26,005 nt of DNA, from assembly GCA_964462785.1 (NCBI GenBank), contig CAYWZA010000015.1, forward strand, positions 1 to 26,005, in the 5' to 3' direction. The DNA comes from JACQKA01 sp964462785. GTDB taxonomy: Bacteria; Patescibacteriota; Minisyncoccia; Phycocordibacterales; UBA2100. The position numbers and the translations under genes were made by a program. Position 1 is the first letter of the stretch. Each line of letters starts with the position of its first letter. Shown in pieces: positions 15,286 to 23,726 of this stretch. The notes below the pieces were generated by a model that ran no database searches, had not been told where the DNA came from, and worked only from the letters and a program-made list of their open reading frames with translations.

Positions 15286-16543
15286 GTACCCGCCAGCCGA
15301 TGTCCTTTCTAACCCTTTTGTTATGCCACGTTATGCGACCCGCAGTGGCATATGCCTTGCGTAATGCACTGCGTAAATGCCGCCCCGTTGCGCACACATT
15401 AAGCACGCGCCCGCCTTGAGCGATGATGTCTCCCTTGGTGTTGCGCTGCGCACCGGCAAAATACACCTGCGCGCCTGCGCACGATACTGTATCGAGTCCT
15501 CCGATAACATCGCCGACGCGCGGCGTATCCGGATACGGTGTACTGGTGAGAACGACAGCAGCAGCAACCGCACTATTCATACGAATCTCTCTTTGCGCGA
15601 GTGACTTGGTCGCCGCACCATAGAGCAGCGGCACGATATCTTCGTCAATGCGCGCAAGCTGCACTTGACACTCCGGGTCTCCAAAGCGCGCGTTAAACTC
15701 CAGCACAATCATCGCGCCCTCTGGATTTATTTTCAAATTTACAGTCAATGCGCCGATGAATTTCCTACCCTCGCCCGCGAGACCGTCAATTGTTTTTTGC
15801 ATAATGTGCACCCGGATGAATTCGCGCTGTGCGTCATTCAAGACAAAAGACGGACTGTGTGCGCCCATACCGCCTGTATTCGGTCCTGTGTCGCCTTCGT
15901 ATGCCTGTTTGTAATCCATAGCATCGGGCAACATGACAATATTGTTCCCATCACTGAGACATGTTGCAGATACTTCAGTACCCTCAACATAATTCTCGAT
16001 CAAGACTGTTTGCGCATCGCCGCGTTCAGGGAATAGCGTATTGAGTGCTGCGTTCATCTCTGCAGGATTTCGCACCACATGCACGCCTTTGCCCCGCTTC
16101 AGGCCATCGGATTTTAACACCACTCCTCCTCCCAATGCACGACTCGCACGACGCACGGTCCCGCGGCGTGTAGCCAATATCCATGGTGCTGTAGGAATCT
16201 TATGCCGATCCATGAAATATTTTGCAAAACTCTTGCTTGACTCGATTTCTGCCGCATGCGAACTCGGACCAAACACTGCGCCTCCACCGCGTCGCTCGAG
16301 AATATCTGCAAGCCCCAATGCAAGCGGCTGCTCTGGTCCCACCACGACGAGATGGATGGCATTATCGAGTGAGAACTGTGCAATCGCTTCGACGTTTTCC
16401 TCGTTAATCAAAACGCACTCTGCGACTTGCGCGATACCTACGTTCCCCGGAATGCAGTACAGCTTTTGCACGAGCGGACTTTGCACAATTTTCTTGCAGA
16501 GCGCGTGTTCGCGCGCACCACTTCCAACAACCAATATGTTCAT
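15266..16543 (-). CDS. purD: Phosphoribosylamine--glycine ligase
   Basis: PurD (425 aa, usual length) joins 5-phosphoribosylamine and glycine with ATP to form GAR, the second step of purine synthesis. The N-terminal motif GSGAREH (7-13), ATP-grasp motifs (SKSFAKYFM, VVLKSDGLKRGKGV), the family signature GDTGPNTGGMGAHSP and the metal-binding loop EFNARFGDPE are all present. The C-terminal barrel is complete. I chose ATG 16543 because GAGGA precedes it by 8 nt; an upstream TTG (16567) would add eight residues but lies before the likely transcript start. No other purine gene is in the window, so the pathway may be partial here. Its 3' end carries the promoter of the next transcript. Confidence 0.95.
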   Translation of the reverse strand: MNILVVGSGAREHALCKKIVQSPLVQKLYCIPGNVGIAQVAECVLINEENVEAIAQFSLDNAIHLVVVGPEQPLALGLADILERRGGGAVFGPSSHAAEIESSKSFAKYFMDRHKIPTAPWILATRRGTVRRASRALGGGVVLKSDGLKRGKGVHVVRNPAEMNAALNTLFPERGDAQTVLIENYVEGTEVSATCLSDGNNIVMLPDAMDYKQAYEGDTGPNTGGMGAHSPSFVLNDAQREFIRVHIMQKTIDGLAGEGRKFIGALTVNLKINPEGAMIVLEFNARFGDPECQVQLARIDEDIVPLLYGAATKSLAQREIRMNSAVAAAVVLTSTPYPDTPRVGDVIGGLDTVSCAGAQVYFAGAQRNTKGDIIAQGGRVLNVCATGRHLRSALRKAYATAGRITWHNKRVRKDIGWRVLDKYGS

Positions 16544-16569
16544 TTTTCTATCCTCATAATTCTGCAATC

Positions 16570-16575
16570 CTTATA
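16570..16575 (-). promoter_or_regulatory. Candidate extended -10 box of purD
   Basis: TG-G-TATAAG on minus is an extended -10 with five of six matches. A start near 16563 gives a leader of about 20 nt that includes the GAGGA ribosome site. The -35 is weak. Confidence 0.5.
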
Positions 16576-16663
16576 CCATGAGCACTCGTATGAAAACAGC
16601 TGATCGCCAAACGCCACCCTTTGGGCATGTTGCTGGGTCTCTCGCAATAGGTCCAGTGGTCGT

Positions 16664-17572
16664 CTACTTCTTCCCCTGATGAGATTGCTCCCAAACAACG
16701 AGGAGCGGCGAGGCAAGCGCGAGGGATGAGTACGTGCCCGCGATAATACCGACGAGGAGAGTAAGGACGAAGTTTTGTGTTGAAATAGGACCGAGGAAAA
16801 AGAGCGCGAGGAGGGTGATGATGACGGTGATCGACGTGTTCACGGAGCGCACAAATGTTTGATTGAGACTCTTTCCCACAGTGAGATCAAAAGCTTCTTT
16901 GCTATTGCGCTCCTGATTCTTGCGCAAATTCTCACGGATGCGGTCAAACACCACAATGGTGTCGTGGATCGAGAAGCCGAGCACGGTAAGCACGGCAGTG
17001 ACAAAGAGTGTGTCCACCTGTGCTCCAAAGAGGTACCCAAGCAATGCAAAGAAACCGAGTGTGATAATCACGTTGTGCACGAGCGTGATAAGCGCCGTGA
17101 GACCATATACCCATGATGAAACCGGCTTTGAAACCTTGCGAAATGCAAATGCGATAAAGAGCAATATACACAGAAGCACAAGCGTGATGGCAACAAGCGA
17201 TTTGTTGCGCAGCTCAACACCAACTGTAGGACCTATTTCGCTCAAGCGATCAATCGAAACCTGATACTTCTCGCCCACTGAAAATGTCTTTACGAGCGCT
17301 TGGCGCTCTTCGGGAGTGAGATTGCCCGCGCGCAGCGAAAAGCCTGCCTGCCCCGTCTCACGCACGGTGAAATCTTTTATGCCTGCGGCGGCAATAGCCT
17401 CTGAAAGTTCCCCGACATCCGGTCGCTCTGCCGCATAATGCATGTCGACGAGCGTCCCGCCGGTGAAATCAGTGCTCAGGTGCAAGCCAAATGTCGCAAG
17501 CGCCACAAGCGAGGCGCCGATGAGCACCCCTGTGATTCCAAAAAATACTTTTCTGTACGTGACAATAAGCAT
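16664..17572 (-). CDS. secF: Protein-export membrane protein SecF
   Basis: SecF works with SecD beside SecYEG, using the proton gradient to help pull exported proteins out of the membrane. The 302-aa product has the first helix at about 8-30, the signature STDFTGGT near 36, a periplasmic P1-like domain (about 50-125), and five further helices, with the conserved block GFSIHDTIVVFDRIRENLR around 200. I prefer ATG 17572, four bases after the secD stop; a TTG at 17599 would overlap secD by 23 nt. The tight spacing shows a secD-secF operon. The high load of exported envelope proteins here makes its presence expected. Confidence 0.95.
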   Translation of the reverse strand: MLIVTYRKVFFGITGVLIGASLVALATFGLHLSTDFTGGTLVDMHYAAERPDVGELSEAIAAAGIKDFTVRETGQAGFSLRAGNLTPEERQALVKTFSVGEKYQVSIDRLSEIGPTVGVELRNKSLVAITLVLLCILLFIAFAFRKVSKPVSSWVYGLTALITLVHNVIITLGFFALLGYLFGAQVDTLFVTAVLTVLGFSIHDTIVVFDRIRENLRKNQERNSKEAFDLTVGKSLNQTFVRSVNTSITVIITLLALFFLGPISTQNFVLTLLVGIIAGTYSSLALASPLLVVWEQSHQGKK

Positions 17573-17576
17573 ACTT

Positions 17577-18902
17577 TTAAATTTTAACTCCACTACCAAA
17601 CAAAAACCGTGCGAATCCTTTATCGGCAGAGACGCCCAGCGCCAAGAGGAACGTGCGGCTTACGGAAATAGCAGTGATCATCGACGCCAAGACGCCGAGT
17701 CCGAATACGAGCGCAAAACCCTTCACAATCGACGTGCCGAACCAGAAAAGAATGACGGCGGTGATCATCGAAGAAATGTTGGAATCACGAATCGAAAGCC
17801 ACGCGCGCCCAAACCCGTCACGAATGGCGTCTTCCCCCACCTTTCCTGCACGCAATTCTTCTTTCATGCGTTCAAAGATGAGAATGTTCGCATCAACAGC
17901 CATACCGACAGAGAGAATAAATCCTGCGATACCCGCTGCGGTGAGCGTAACCGGGATGAGCTGGAAAATAGCGAGCACAACAACCACGTAAATTGAGAGC
18001 GCGAATGAGGCAATGAGCCCCGGCAAGCGATACCAGACAATCATGAAGAGCATCACCGCAACAATGCCCCAGATACCCGCATCAATACCATGCTGCACAG
18101 CGGCGCTTCCGAGCGTGCCGCCCACCGTCTCGGTGGTGAGAAGCTCAATGGGCACCGGCAAAGCACCAAAATTAAGATTGCGCACCAGCTCGCGCGCACT
18201 CTCTGGCGTGAACGAACCGGAAATGATTGCACTCCCTCCAGGAATTGCTTCATTGATGACTGGCGTTGAGATCGGAACGCCATCGAGGAAAATACCGAAC
18301 ACACGCCCCACGTTCTGCGCAGTCATGTCGGCGAAGATTTTTGCACCTTCAGCATTGAAGCGCAAAACGACAACCGGCTCGTTTGAAAGGCTGCCACCGT
18401 TTCCGTTGCCGAACTGAAGCTCCGCGCGCTCAAGATGCTTGCCGGTGATAGAGGCAGATTCGTACAAATCATAGACAGTTGCCTGCTGATTTTCAGGAAT
18501 GGGGGGGGCATCCTTTTTCATCATGCGGAATTCCAAGACTGGCGTCTGCCCGATCATCGCAATTGCTTTTTCCGTATCGGTAATGCCTGGAAGCTCTACG
18601 ATGAGACGCTCTTCCGTCTGCCCCGCAAGCGTGCCGCCGCGTTCTGTCTGCACGATCGGCTCACCCACACCAAAGAGATTGACGCGACGTTCAATGGTGT
18701 CGCGCAGCGACTCCATGGAGTCTTTCACATCCGATGACGGTATCGAGCTCGTATCGGCACGATACACAAGCTGCGTGCCACCAGAGAGATCGAGCCCGAG
18801 CTTGAAAGGGCGCGTATCATTCATCTGAAATGAATAGACGGTATAGCCGATACCCGCACCAATGAGCAGCGCCGCAAATGCCGCCAGACGTATTTTCAAC
18901 AT
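17577..18902 (-). CDS. secD: Protein-export membrane protein SecD
   Basis: The 441-aa product has an N-terminal helix (7-26), the SecD signature FKLGLDLSGGTQLVY, a P1 domain with RRVNLFGVGEPIVQ and PGITDTEKA, and five helices in the C-terminal half, with the GMAVDANILIFERMKEELR block and FALVFGLGVLASMITA. It is shorter than the roughly 615 aa of the E. coli protein, as in many lineages with a smaller P1 region. It is first in the secDF operon, after the terminator at 18955-18978. No Shine-Dalgarno is visible; a TTGCAA / TATGCT pair would place the transcript start almost at the ATG. Confidence 0.95.
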   Translation of the reverse strand: MLKIRLAAFAALLIGAGIGYTVYSFQMNDTRPFKLGLDLSGGTQLVYRADTSSIPSSDVKDSMESLRDTIERRVNLFGVGEPIVQTERGGTLAGQTEERLIVELPGITDTEKAIAMIGQTPVLEFRMMKKDAPPIPENQQATVYDLYESASITGKHLERAELQFGNGNGGSLSNEPVVVLRFNAEGAKIFADMTAQNVGRVFGIFLDGVPISTPVINEAIPGGSAIISGSFTPESARELVRNLNFGALPVPIELLTTETVGGTLGSAAVQHGIDAGIWGIVAVMLFMIVWYRLPGLIASFALSIYVVVVLAIFQLIPVTLTAAGIAGFILSVGMAVDANILIFERMKEELRAGKVGEDAIRDGFGRAWLSIRDSNISSMITAVILFWFGTSIVKGFALVFGLGVLASMITAISVSRTFLLALGVSADKGFARFLFGSGVKI

Positions 18903-18910
18903 ATTTCGAA

Positions 18911-18938
18911 AGCATATCTAAAAGAGACGTTTTTGCAA
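18911..18938 (-). promoter_or_regulatory. Candidate secDF promoter
   Basis: TTGCAA (18938-18933), 16 bases, TATGCT (18916-18911), each four of six matches. The ATG follows eight bases after the -10, implying a leaderless or nearly leaderless mRNA. Confidence 0.35.
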
Positions 18939-18954
18939 ACGCACGATATTGTAT

Positions 18955-18978
18955 AAAAAACCCCGCCGAAGCGGGGTT
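18955..18978 (-). terminator. Intrinsic terminator after the epimerase gene
   Basis: On minus, stem AACCCCGC / GCGGGGTT with a TTCG tetraloop is followed by a run of T (18960-18955). It closes the sugar transferase-epimerase unit and separates it from secDF. Confidence 0.9.
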
Positions 18979-19008
18979 GTAGTACGCATGATGAAGCACC
19001 ATCTTGTA

Positions 19009-19923
19009 TCATTCTTGTGCAAGGTACCATTGTTTGAGTTTGGCGACTCCATCTTCAATGGAGGTCGTTGGGCTCCAACCTAAGAGCTCCTTCGCTCGGG
19101 TAATATCCGCGAGCGAATCATGCGGATCGCCTTGCCGCGGCGGTATATATACCTTCGGACCGCCAAATAACGCAGCGAGCCGATTGATCGACATGTTCTT
19201 GCCCGAGCCAATGTTGATCACTTCGCCCTTCCCCACCATCGTGGATGCGGCGGCGAGCAGATTGGCGTTAACAACGTCAGAGACGTTCGTGAAATCGCGC
19301 GTCTGTGTGCCGTCACCGGTAATGGTGAGCGATTCTCCCGCTTTTTTCTGCCGAAGGAAAATTCCCATCACAAGCGCATATGGTCCATTGGGGTCGAGCC
19401 GCGCTCCATACACATTGAAGTACCGCAGGCACACCGTCTCAATCCCATACGTCCGTGCATATGATTGGCACAGCACTTCGCCCATATACTTTTGCGCCGC
19501 ATACGGACTCAGGGGATCAGGTGGGTCGGTTTCAGAAAGTGGCAACTTTCCACCTCCGCCACCATAAATGGCGCTGGAGGATGAATACACTACCCGCTTT
19601 ACACCTGCAATTCGCGCAGCTTCAAGCGCGGTGAGCGTGCCATTCACGTTAATATCATGCGACTCGGTCGGATGGTCTATGGAATACTGTACGCGCGGCA
19701 ATGCTGCCAGATGAAATACGCACTCAGCATCCTCCATGATATATTTCAACGCATCCAGATCGGTGATACTGATGCGATAATATTCAGGATACGGACTCAC
19801 TCTTTCCGGTCGGTACGTCTCGTCTATATCAACAGCATGTATCTCATGCCCCTGCTTCACCAGCGCATCAACAAGATGCGAACCAATAAAGCCGCACCCG
19901 CCAGTCACCACAACTTTCGCCAT
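19009..19923 (-). CDS. NAD-dependent sugar-nucleotide epimerase (GalE/WbpP-like)
   Basis: This is an extended short-chain dehydrogenase of 304 aa. The NAD-binding GGCGFIG sits at 8-14, the HLAALPRV motif at 71-78, the catalytic Ser region SSSSAIYG at 114-121 and the YxxxK pair as YAAQK at 141-145. RYFNVYG and the TGDGTQTRDF substrate motif follow. Family members interconvert UDP-hexoses or UDP-N-acetylhexosamines at C4, or act as dehydratases; the exact substrate cannot be told from sequence alone. AGGAGA lies about eight bases before the ATG. It starts 35 nt after the sugar transferase stop, so the two are probably cotranscribed and the product feeds surface glycan assembly. Confidence 0.9.
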   Translation of the reverse strand: MAKVVVTGGCGFIGSHLVDALVKQGHEIHAVDIDETYRPERVSPYPEYYRISITDLDALKYIMEDAECVFHLAALPRVQYSIDHPTESHDINVNGTLTALEAARIAGVKRVVYSSSSAIYGGGGGKLPLSETDPPDPLSPYAAQKYMGEVLCQSYARTYGIETVCLRYFNVYGARLDPNGPYALVMGIFLRQKKAGESLTITGDGTQTRDFTNVSDVVNANLLAAASTMVGKGEVINIGSGKNMSINRLAALFGGPKVYIPPRQGDPHDSLADITRAKELLGWSPTTSIEDGVAKLKQWYLAQE

Positions 19924-19958
19924 TAGTTTCTCTCCTTCTCTTCTCTCCTGAACTTACC

Positions 19959-21314
19959 TTAAGAACCCCTTTCAAACAACACAACGCGCGCGGTCTGGAA
20001 CATGATGTAGATATCCAAAAGCAAAGAACGGTTTTTGAGATGGTACATGTCGTACGAGAGCTTGTTTTTTGTCTCCTCCACATCCGCTCCGTGATGCGGA
20101 TGTGCGTGATGATTGAGCTGTGCCCAGCCCGTCAATCCCGGCTTCACTAAATGCCGCGCATCATAGAAAGGGATGCGCGCGGAATAGTGCCCAACGAGCG
20201 CGGGTAGCTCGGGGCGCGGGCCCACGAAAGAAAGATCGCCGCGCAACACGTTCCAGAGCTGCGGCAATTCATCAATGCGCAAAATGCGTAGCCACTTCCC
20301 TACGCGCGTCACTTTGAGTTTCGTCTTTCCATTGCCGCCATAATTGCCGCCGTCATTGCCGCTCATGCTGCGGAATTTGATAATGCGAATGGTCTTTTGG
20401 AATTGCCCGATGCGATCTTGCACGACAAAAATGGGACCACCGTCATCGATTTTTATCGCCAAGGCGACGAACGGATAAAAAACCAGCGACACAAGTCCGA
20501 CAATACCGGCAAGGCATATGTCTACTGCCCGCTTGAGAGTGTCGTAGCCTGCGGGGGCAATAAGATTTTCAAGTACGGATCGATAGCGCAGAAGCGGCAG
20601 CGCCGTGCGCTCAAATACATCTTCGTATAAATCTTCGATGTCAATAAATGCAAAACGGCGCTTGCTGAACGCGGCGGTATATATAAATGGCAACGCTGAG
20701 TGCATGATGGGATGTGCGAGATCGGCAACGATGATCGCTACATCATCCTCTTCAATGACGCGACAAAGCTGCTGGATCGCTTCATGATCCTCGGCATGAT
20801 CGGTATCAAGTGTGCGTTCAAAGAAAAATGGGTAGCGATCATCCTGATTCACTTCGTCCATGAGCGCCATGACCTCCGCCCCGCTGCCGATGAGCACTGC
20901 TTTTGTCCGCTCTTTCGGTCGGACGAGCGGAAATGCAAAGACGCGCCAGAGAAAAATAAAGAGCGAGGAGACGAGCAGATAGATGGCGAGCACGGTCTTC
21001 GGTGCAATACCGAAGTAAGGAATGAGAAAGAAAAACAACGCCGCCAATACCACGTTGAGCGTCTGGGTATAAAAAATCACCTGCGGCAAGCGCGCGCGGC
21101 GCGGGCGCGTGTAGCGTGCATACAGTCCCGCCATAAAGAACACCAGCACCCACAATGCAAAGAGAATAGTGAATGGCACCAAGTGCAGCATGAATGTTTC
21201 GCGGCTCGGCGCTTCCAAATTACGCAGCACCAGCGTCACCCACAAGGCGATGCCAAATGTTAGTACATCCCCGGCAAGCAGTACGAGGTATTCCCTTTTA
21301 GGCACAATTGACAT
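19959..21314 (-). CDS. Polyprenyl-phosphate sugar-1-phosphate transferase
   Basis: The 451-aa product has four N-terminal membrane helices (about 10-127), a Rossmann-like middle part (KAVLIGSGAEV), a fifth hydrophobic segment at about 262-285, and the bacterial sugar transferase domain: IIKFRSM, LRIDELPQLWNVLRGDLSFVG followed by PRPE, and LVKPGLTGWAQ. This family (WbaP/EpsL type) moves a sugar-1-phosphate from a UDP-sugar to undecaprenyl phosphate, starting exopolysaccharide, capsule or glycoprotein glycan synthesis at the inner face of the membrane. It heads the operon with the epimerase and is divergent from a glycosyltransferase. There is no Shine-Dalgarno before the ATG. Confidence 0.93.
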   Translation of the reverse strand: MSIVPKREYLVLLAGDVLTFGIALWVTLVLRNLEAPSRETFMLHLVPFTILFALWVLVFFMAGLYARYTRPRRARLPQVIFYTQTLNVVLAALFFFLIPYFGIAPKTVLAIYLLVSSLFIFLWRVFAFPLVRPKERTKAVLIGSGAEVMALMDEVNQDDRYPFFFERTLDTDHAEDHEAIQQLCRVIEEDDVAIIVADLAHPIMHSALPFIYTAAFSKRRFAFIDIEDLYEDVFERTALPLLRYRSVLENLIAPAGYDTLKRAVDICLAGIVGLVSLVFYPFVALAIKIDDGGPIFVVQDRIGQFQKTIRIIKFRSMSGNDGGNYGGNGKTKLKVTRVGKWLRILRIDELPQLWNVLRGDLSFVGPRPELPALVGHYSARIPFYDARHLVKPGLTGWAQLNHHAHPHHGADVEETKNKLSYDMYHLKNRSLLLDIYIMFQTARVVLFERGS

Positions 21315-21339
21315 AGGATGAAATCTATACTACACCGAT
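21308..21339. promoter_or_regulatory. Compact divergent promoter region
   Basis: Only 25 bases separate the divergent start codons at 21314 and 21340. TATACT (21326-21331) lies eight bases before the plus-strand ATG; the same bases read TAGTATAGA on minus, 9 nt before the other ATG. Both genes would be leaderless. A TTGACA at 21308-21313 is only 12 bases from TATACT, too close to act as its -35. Confidence 0.4.
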
Positions 21340-22506
21340 ATGTCTGCTAATCAAAGCCCCTCAAAAAATCCTGTAAAAGTGCTGTATTTGATTACTAAAT
21401 CAAACTTCGGCGGTGCGCAGCGTTACGTATATGACCTTGCTACGCACCTCCCCGCCGACCAATTCGAGGCGGTAGTTGCTTTCGGGGGTACGGGCGCGAT
21501 AGCGAGCGACACCGGAGAGCTTGCAGGTATGCTTACTGTCGCAAACATTCGCACGATACACATTAAAAAACTCGGAAGAAACATTAACCTGTTTGCAGAT
21601 GTGCTGAGCTTTTTTGCGATACTGCGAACGATTCGCGCCGAAAAGCCGAATGTCCTGCACCTGAATAGCTCCAAAGCCGCGGGGCTCGGTACGCTTGCGG
21701 GACGCCTTGCGGGCGTACCACGCATTCTCTATACCGCACACGGATGGCCTTTTTGGGAGGATCGCCCGTTTATCGTCCGTGGAATTATTTTCTTCTTCTC
21801 GTGGCTCACCGTCATGCTTGCACACAAAACGATCTGCGTCTCAGAATTCGATCGTCTCCAATTCTCCCGCTTTCCGTTTATGCGCACACGACTTATCACC
21901 ATCCGCAATGGCATTGCCTCTATTAATTACCTCGATCGATCGGTAGCGCGTACCTCCCTGTACGACAATGAAATTGTTGCGGCTCAGGCGCAGCATATCT
22001 GGCTCGGCACGATCGCAGAACTACACCCGAATAAAAATCTCGCACGCGCTATTGACGCAGTGCTCACATACAACCAGCGTCATGATAGAAAAATTTTCTA
22101 TACCATTATCGGCAGTGGTGAGCTCGAAAAAGAGCTTATGAAAAAACCAGATAGAAACATCTCGCTGCTCGGCTTTTTGCCGAGTGCCGCGCGATACCTC
22201 AAAGCATTTGATGTGTTTTTGCTCCCATCGCTTAAGGAGGGTCTCCCCTACGTGGTGTTGGAGGCCGCAACAGCCGGAGTGCCCGTTGTGGCGAGTGATG
22301 TCGGTGGTATTCCTGAAATACTCGAGGGTGCACGCGACGGCTTTCTAGTCAATCCAAGAGACTCTGAATCAATTGTCCAAGGTCTGCACAGCGCTGCACA
22401 TCCATCCCCTCTCGCGCAAGGTGAGTCACTTGCAGCACTCATTCATGAGCGTTGCTCACACGAGCGCATGCTTGAGACGACCTTCTCGCTATATAAACGG
22501 AGTTGA
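21340..22506 (+). CDS. Glycosyltransferase family 4 protein
   Basis: The 388-aa GT-B enzyme starts with the acceptor-side loop KSNFGGAQRYV (about 19-29). The C-terminal nucleotide-sugar domain has the ExxxxxxxE signature as KEGLPYVVLEA (about 299-309), followed by AGVPVVASDVGGIPEI. It probably adds a sugar from a nucleotide donor to a lipid-linked glycan in the cytoplasm; donor and acceptor are unknown. It is the only plus-strand gene here. It is divergent from the initiating sugar transferase, which supports a shared role in surface polysaccharide or glycoprotein synthesis. The ATG has no Shine-Dalgarno but a -10-like TATACT eight bases before it. Confidence 0.93.
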   Translation: MSANQSPSKNPVKVLYLITKSNFGGAQRYVYDLATHLPADQFEAVVAFGGTGAIASDTGELAGMLTVANIRTIHIKKLGRNINLFADVLSFFAILRTIRAEKPNVLHLNSSKAAGLGTLAGRLAGVPRILYTAHGWPFWEDRPFIVRGIIFFFSWLTVMLAHKTICVSEFDRLQFSRFPFMRTRLITIRNGIASINYLDRSVARTSLYDNEIVAAQAQHIWLGTIAELHPNKNLARAIDAVLTYNQRHDRKIFYTIIGSGELEKELMKKPDRNISLLGFLPSAARYLKAFDVFLLPSLKEGLPYVVLEAATAGVPVVASDVGGIPEILEGARDGFLVNPRDSESIVQGLHSAAHPSPLAQGESLAALIHERCSHERMLETTFSLYKRS

Positions 22507-22570
22507 TATAACACCGTCGATCGGACAAGGTGCGAGCAAGCTCTCACTATGCTCCTCACTAGGTGTTATA
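22507..22570. terminator. Large inverted repeat between convergent genes
   Basis: TATAACACC (22507-22515) directly after the glycosyltransferase stop pairs with GGTGTTATA (22562-22570), which covers the rodA stop. A hairpin GTGCGAGC / GCTCTCAC lies inside. A second option is ACTAGGTG / CACCTAGT (from 22559 to 22584). No strong T-run is present. It may fold as a bidirectional transcription end. Confidence 0.45.
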
Positions 22571-23726
22571 CCAGCGCACCTAGTTCAGCATGTGCGCGTG
22601 GCGCGGCAATAGAGCGCGCGTAGCGACTCATGCCGACCGCCATTCCAATGGCAAGAAATTCAGTCAGTAGGTGCGAGCCGCCGTAGCTCATGAACGGAAT
22701 GGTGGTTCCGGTGACGGGCAGCAATCCGATATTCATGCCGACATGCACGATGAAGTGGCTCAGGAAGAGGATAGCGACGCCGGAAATAAACAACGTCTCA
22801 AAATTACTCGCGCCACGTACCGCAAGCGCAATGAGCCGGAAAAATACAACTCCAAACAAACTGAATAACAGCATCACGCCGATAAATCCCCATTCCTCCG
22901 CAAATGCGGCGAAAATAAAGTCGGTCTGATATTCCGGCAAGAATTCAAGTTTGCTTTGCGTGCCATACCCAATACTCTTGCCCAGCATTTGCCCCGAACC
23001 GACAGCAATCGTCGCCTGATAGGCGTTGTATCCGGCACCGCGAATATCGGCAAGCGGATAGAGAAACGTGGTAATGCGCTGGCGCTGATAATCCTGCAGC
23101 AGAAATGTCCACATGCCCACGCCGGCAATCGCGGCGGTAATAAACACTATCGCGAGGTGCTTTTTCGAAATACCGGCGACCAAAATCATGCCGAACCAAA
23201 TGGAGCCAATGATGATTGCCGATCCGAAATCCGGCTGCAAGAAGATGAGACCGAACAACACGAGCGCATACACACCGGAAACCAATATGTGCTTGTAGTG
23301 TGCAATCTCGACGTGCCGGCGTGCAAAATATTTTGAAAGCACCACAATGAGCGCGAGCTTTGCAAGCTCTGCCGGCTGCGCCGCAAAAGCACCGAGATCA
23401 AAGCGGCTCTGTGCGCCCTTCGTAATATCGCCCACGAGAAACACCAGAAAGAGCACCACGACTATTGCGCCAAAAAATAGCGCAACCGGGATAGTGGTGC
23501 GCAAAAATCGGTAGTCAAGCATGCTGGCAATAAGACAAACGAGCACGCCGACCGAAATCCATATAATCTGCTTATCGAAAAAAGCATTCTCGGAAGAAAA
23601 TGAGTGCATCGTGACCAGCCCCGCGAGCGCAATCAGCACCGCGGCGCCGATGAGCATCCAATCAATGTGTCTGTAGGCAGATGTGAAGCGCCCGAACTGC
23701 GATTGAGTCATACCAGTGAAGCTCAC
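22566..23726 (-). CDS. rodA: SEDS peptidoglycan glycosyltransferase, RodA type
   Basis: RodA polymerises lipid II into glycan strands during cell elongation, together with a class B penicillin-binding protein (not in this window). The 386-aa protein has about ten membrane helices and the SEDS motifs: QPAELAKLALIV, QPDFGSAIII, the EYQTDFIFAAFAEEWGF loop with the conserved Asp, and NIGLLPVTGTTIPFMSYGGS. The more RodA-like features are the length and the QTDFIFA loop; FtsW is less likely. The frame opens with GTG at 23726, whose GTGA overlaps the upstream stop by four bases; ATG 23711 is the alternative. Cotranscription with the upstream small gene is clear. Confidence 0.93.
   Translation of the reverse strand: MSFTGMTQSQFGRFTSAYRHIDWMLIGAAVLIALAGLVTMHSFSSENAFFDKQIIWISVGVLVCLIASMLDYRFLRTTIPVALFFGAIVVVLFLVFLVGDITKGAQSRFDLGAFAAQPAELAKLALIVVLSKYFARRHVEIAHYKHILVSGVYALVLFGLIFLQPDFGSAIIIGSIWFGMILVAGISKKHLAIVFITAAIAGVGMWTFLLQDYQRQRITTFLYPLADIRGAGYNAYQATIAVGSGQMLGKSIGYGTQSKLEFLPEYQTDFIFAAFAEEWGFIGVMLLFSLFGVVFFRLIALAVRGASNFETLFISGVAILFLSHFIVHVGMNIGLLPVTGTTIPFMSYGGSHLLTEFLAIGMAVGMSRYARSIAAPRAHAELGALV

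Noticed and set aside
17442..17996. 184-codon plus-strand ORF opposite secD/secF
   Set aside because: It spans the junction of two well-conserved genes on the other strand and has a composition expected of a shadow frame.
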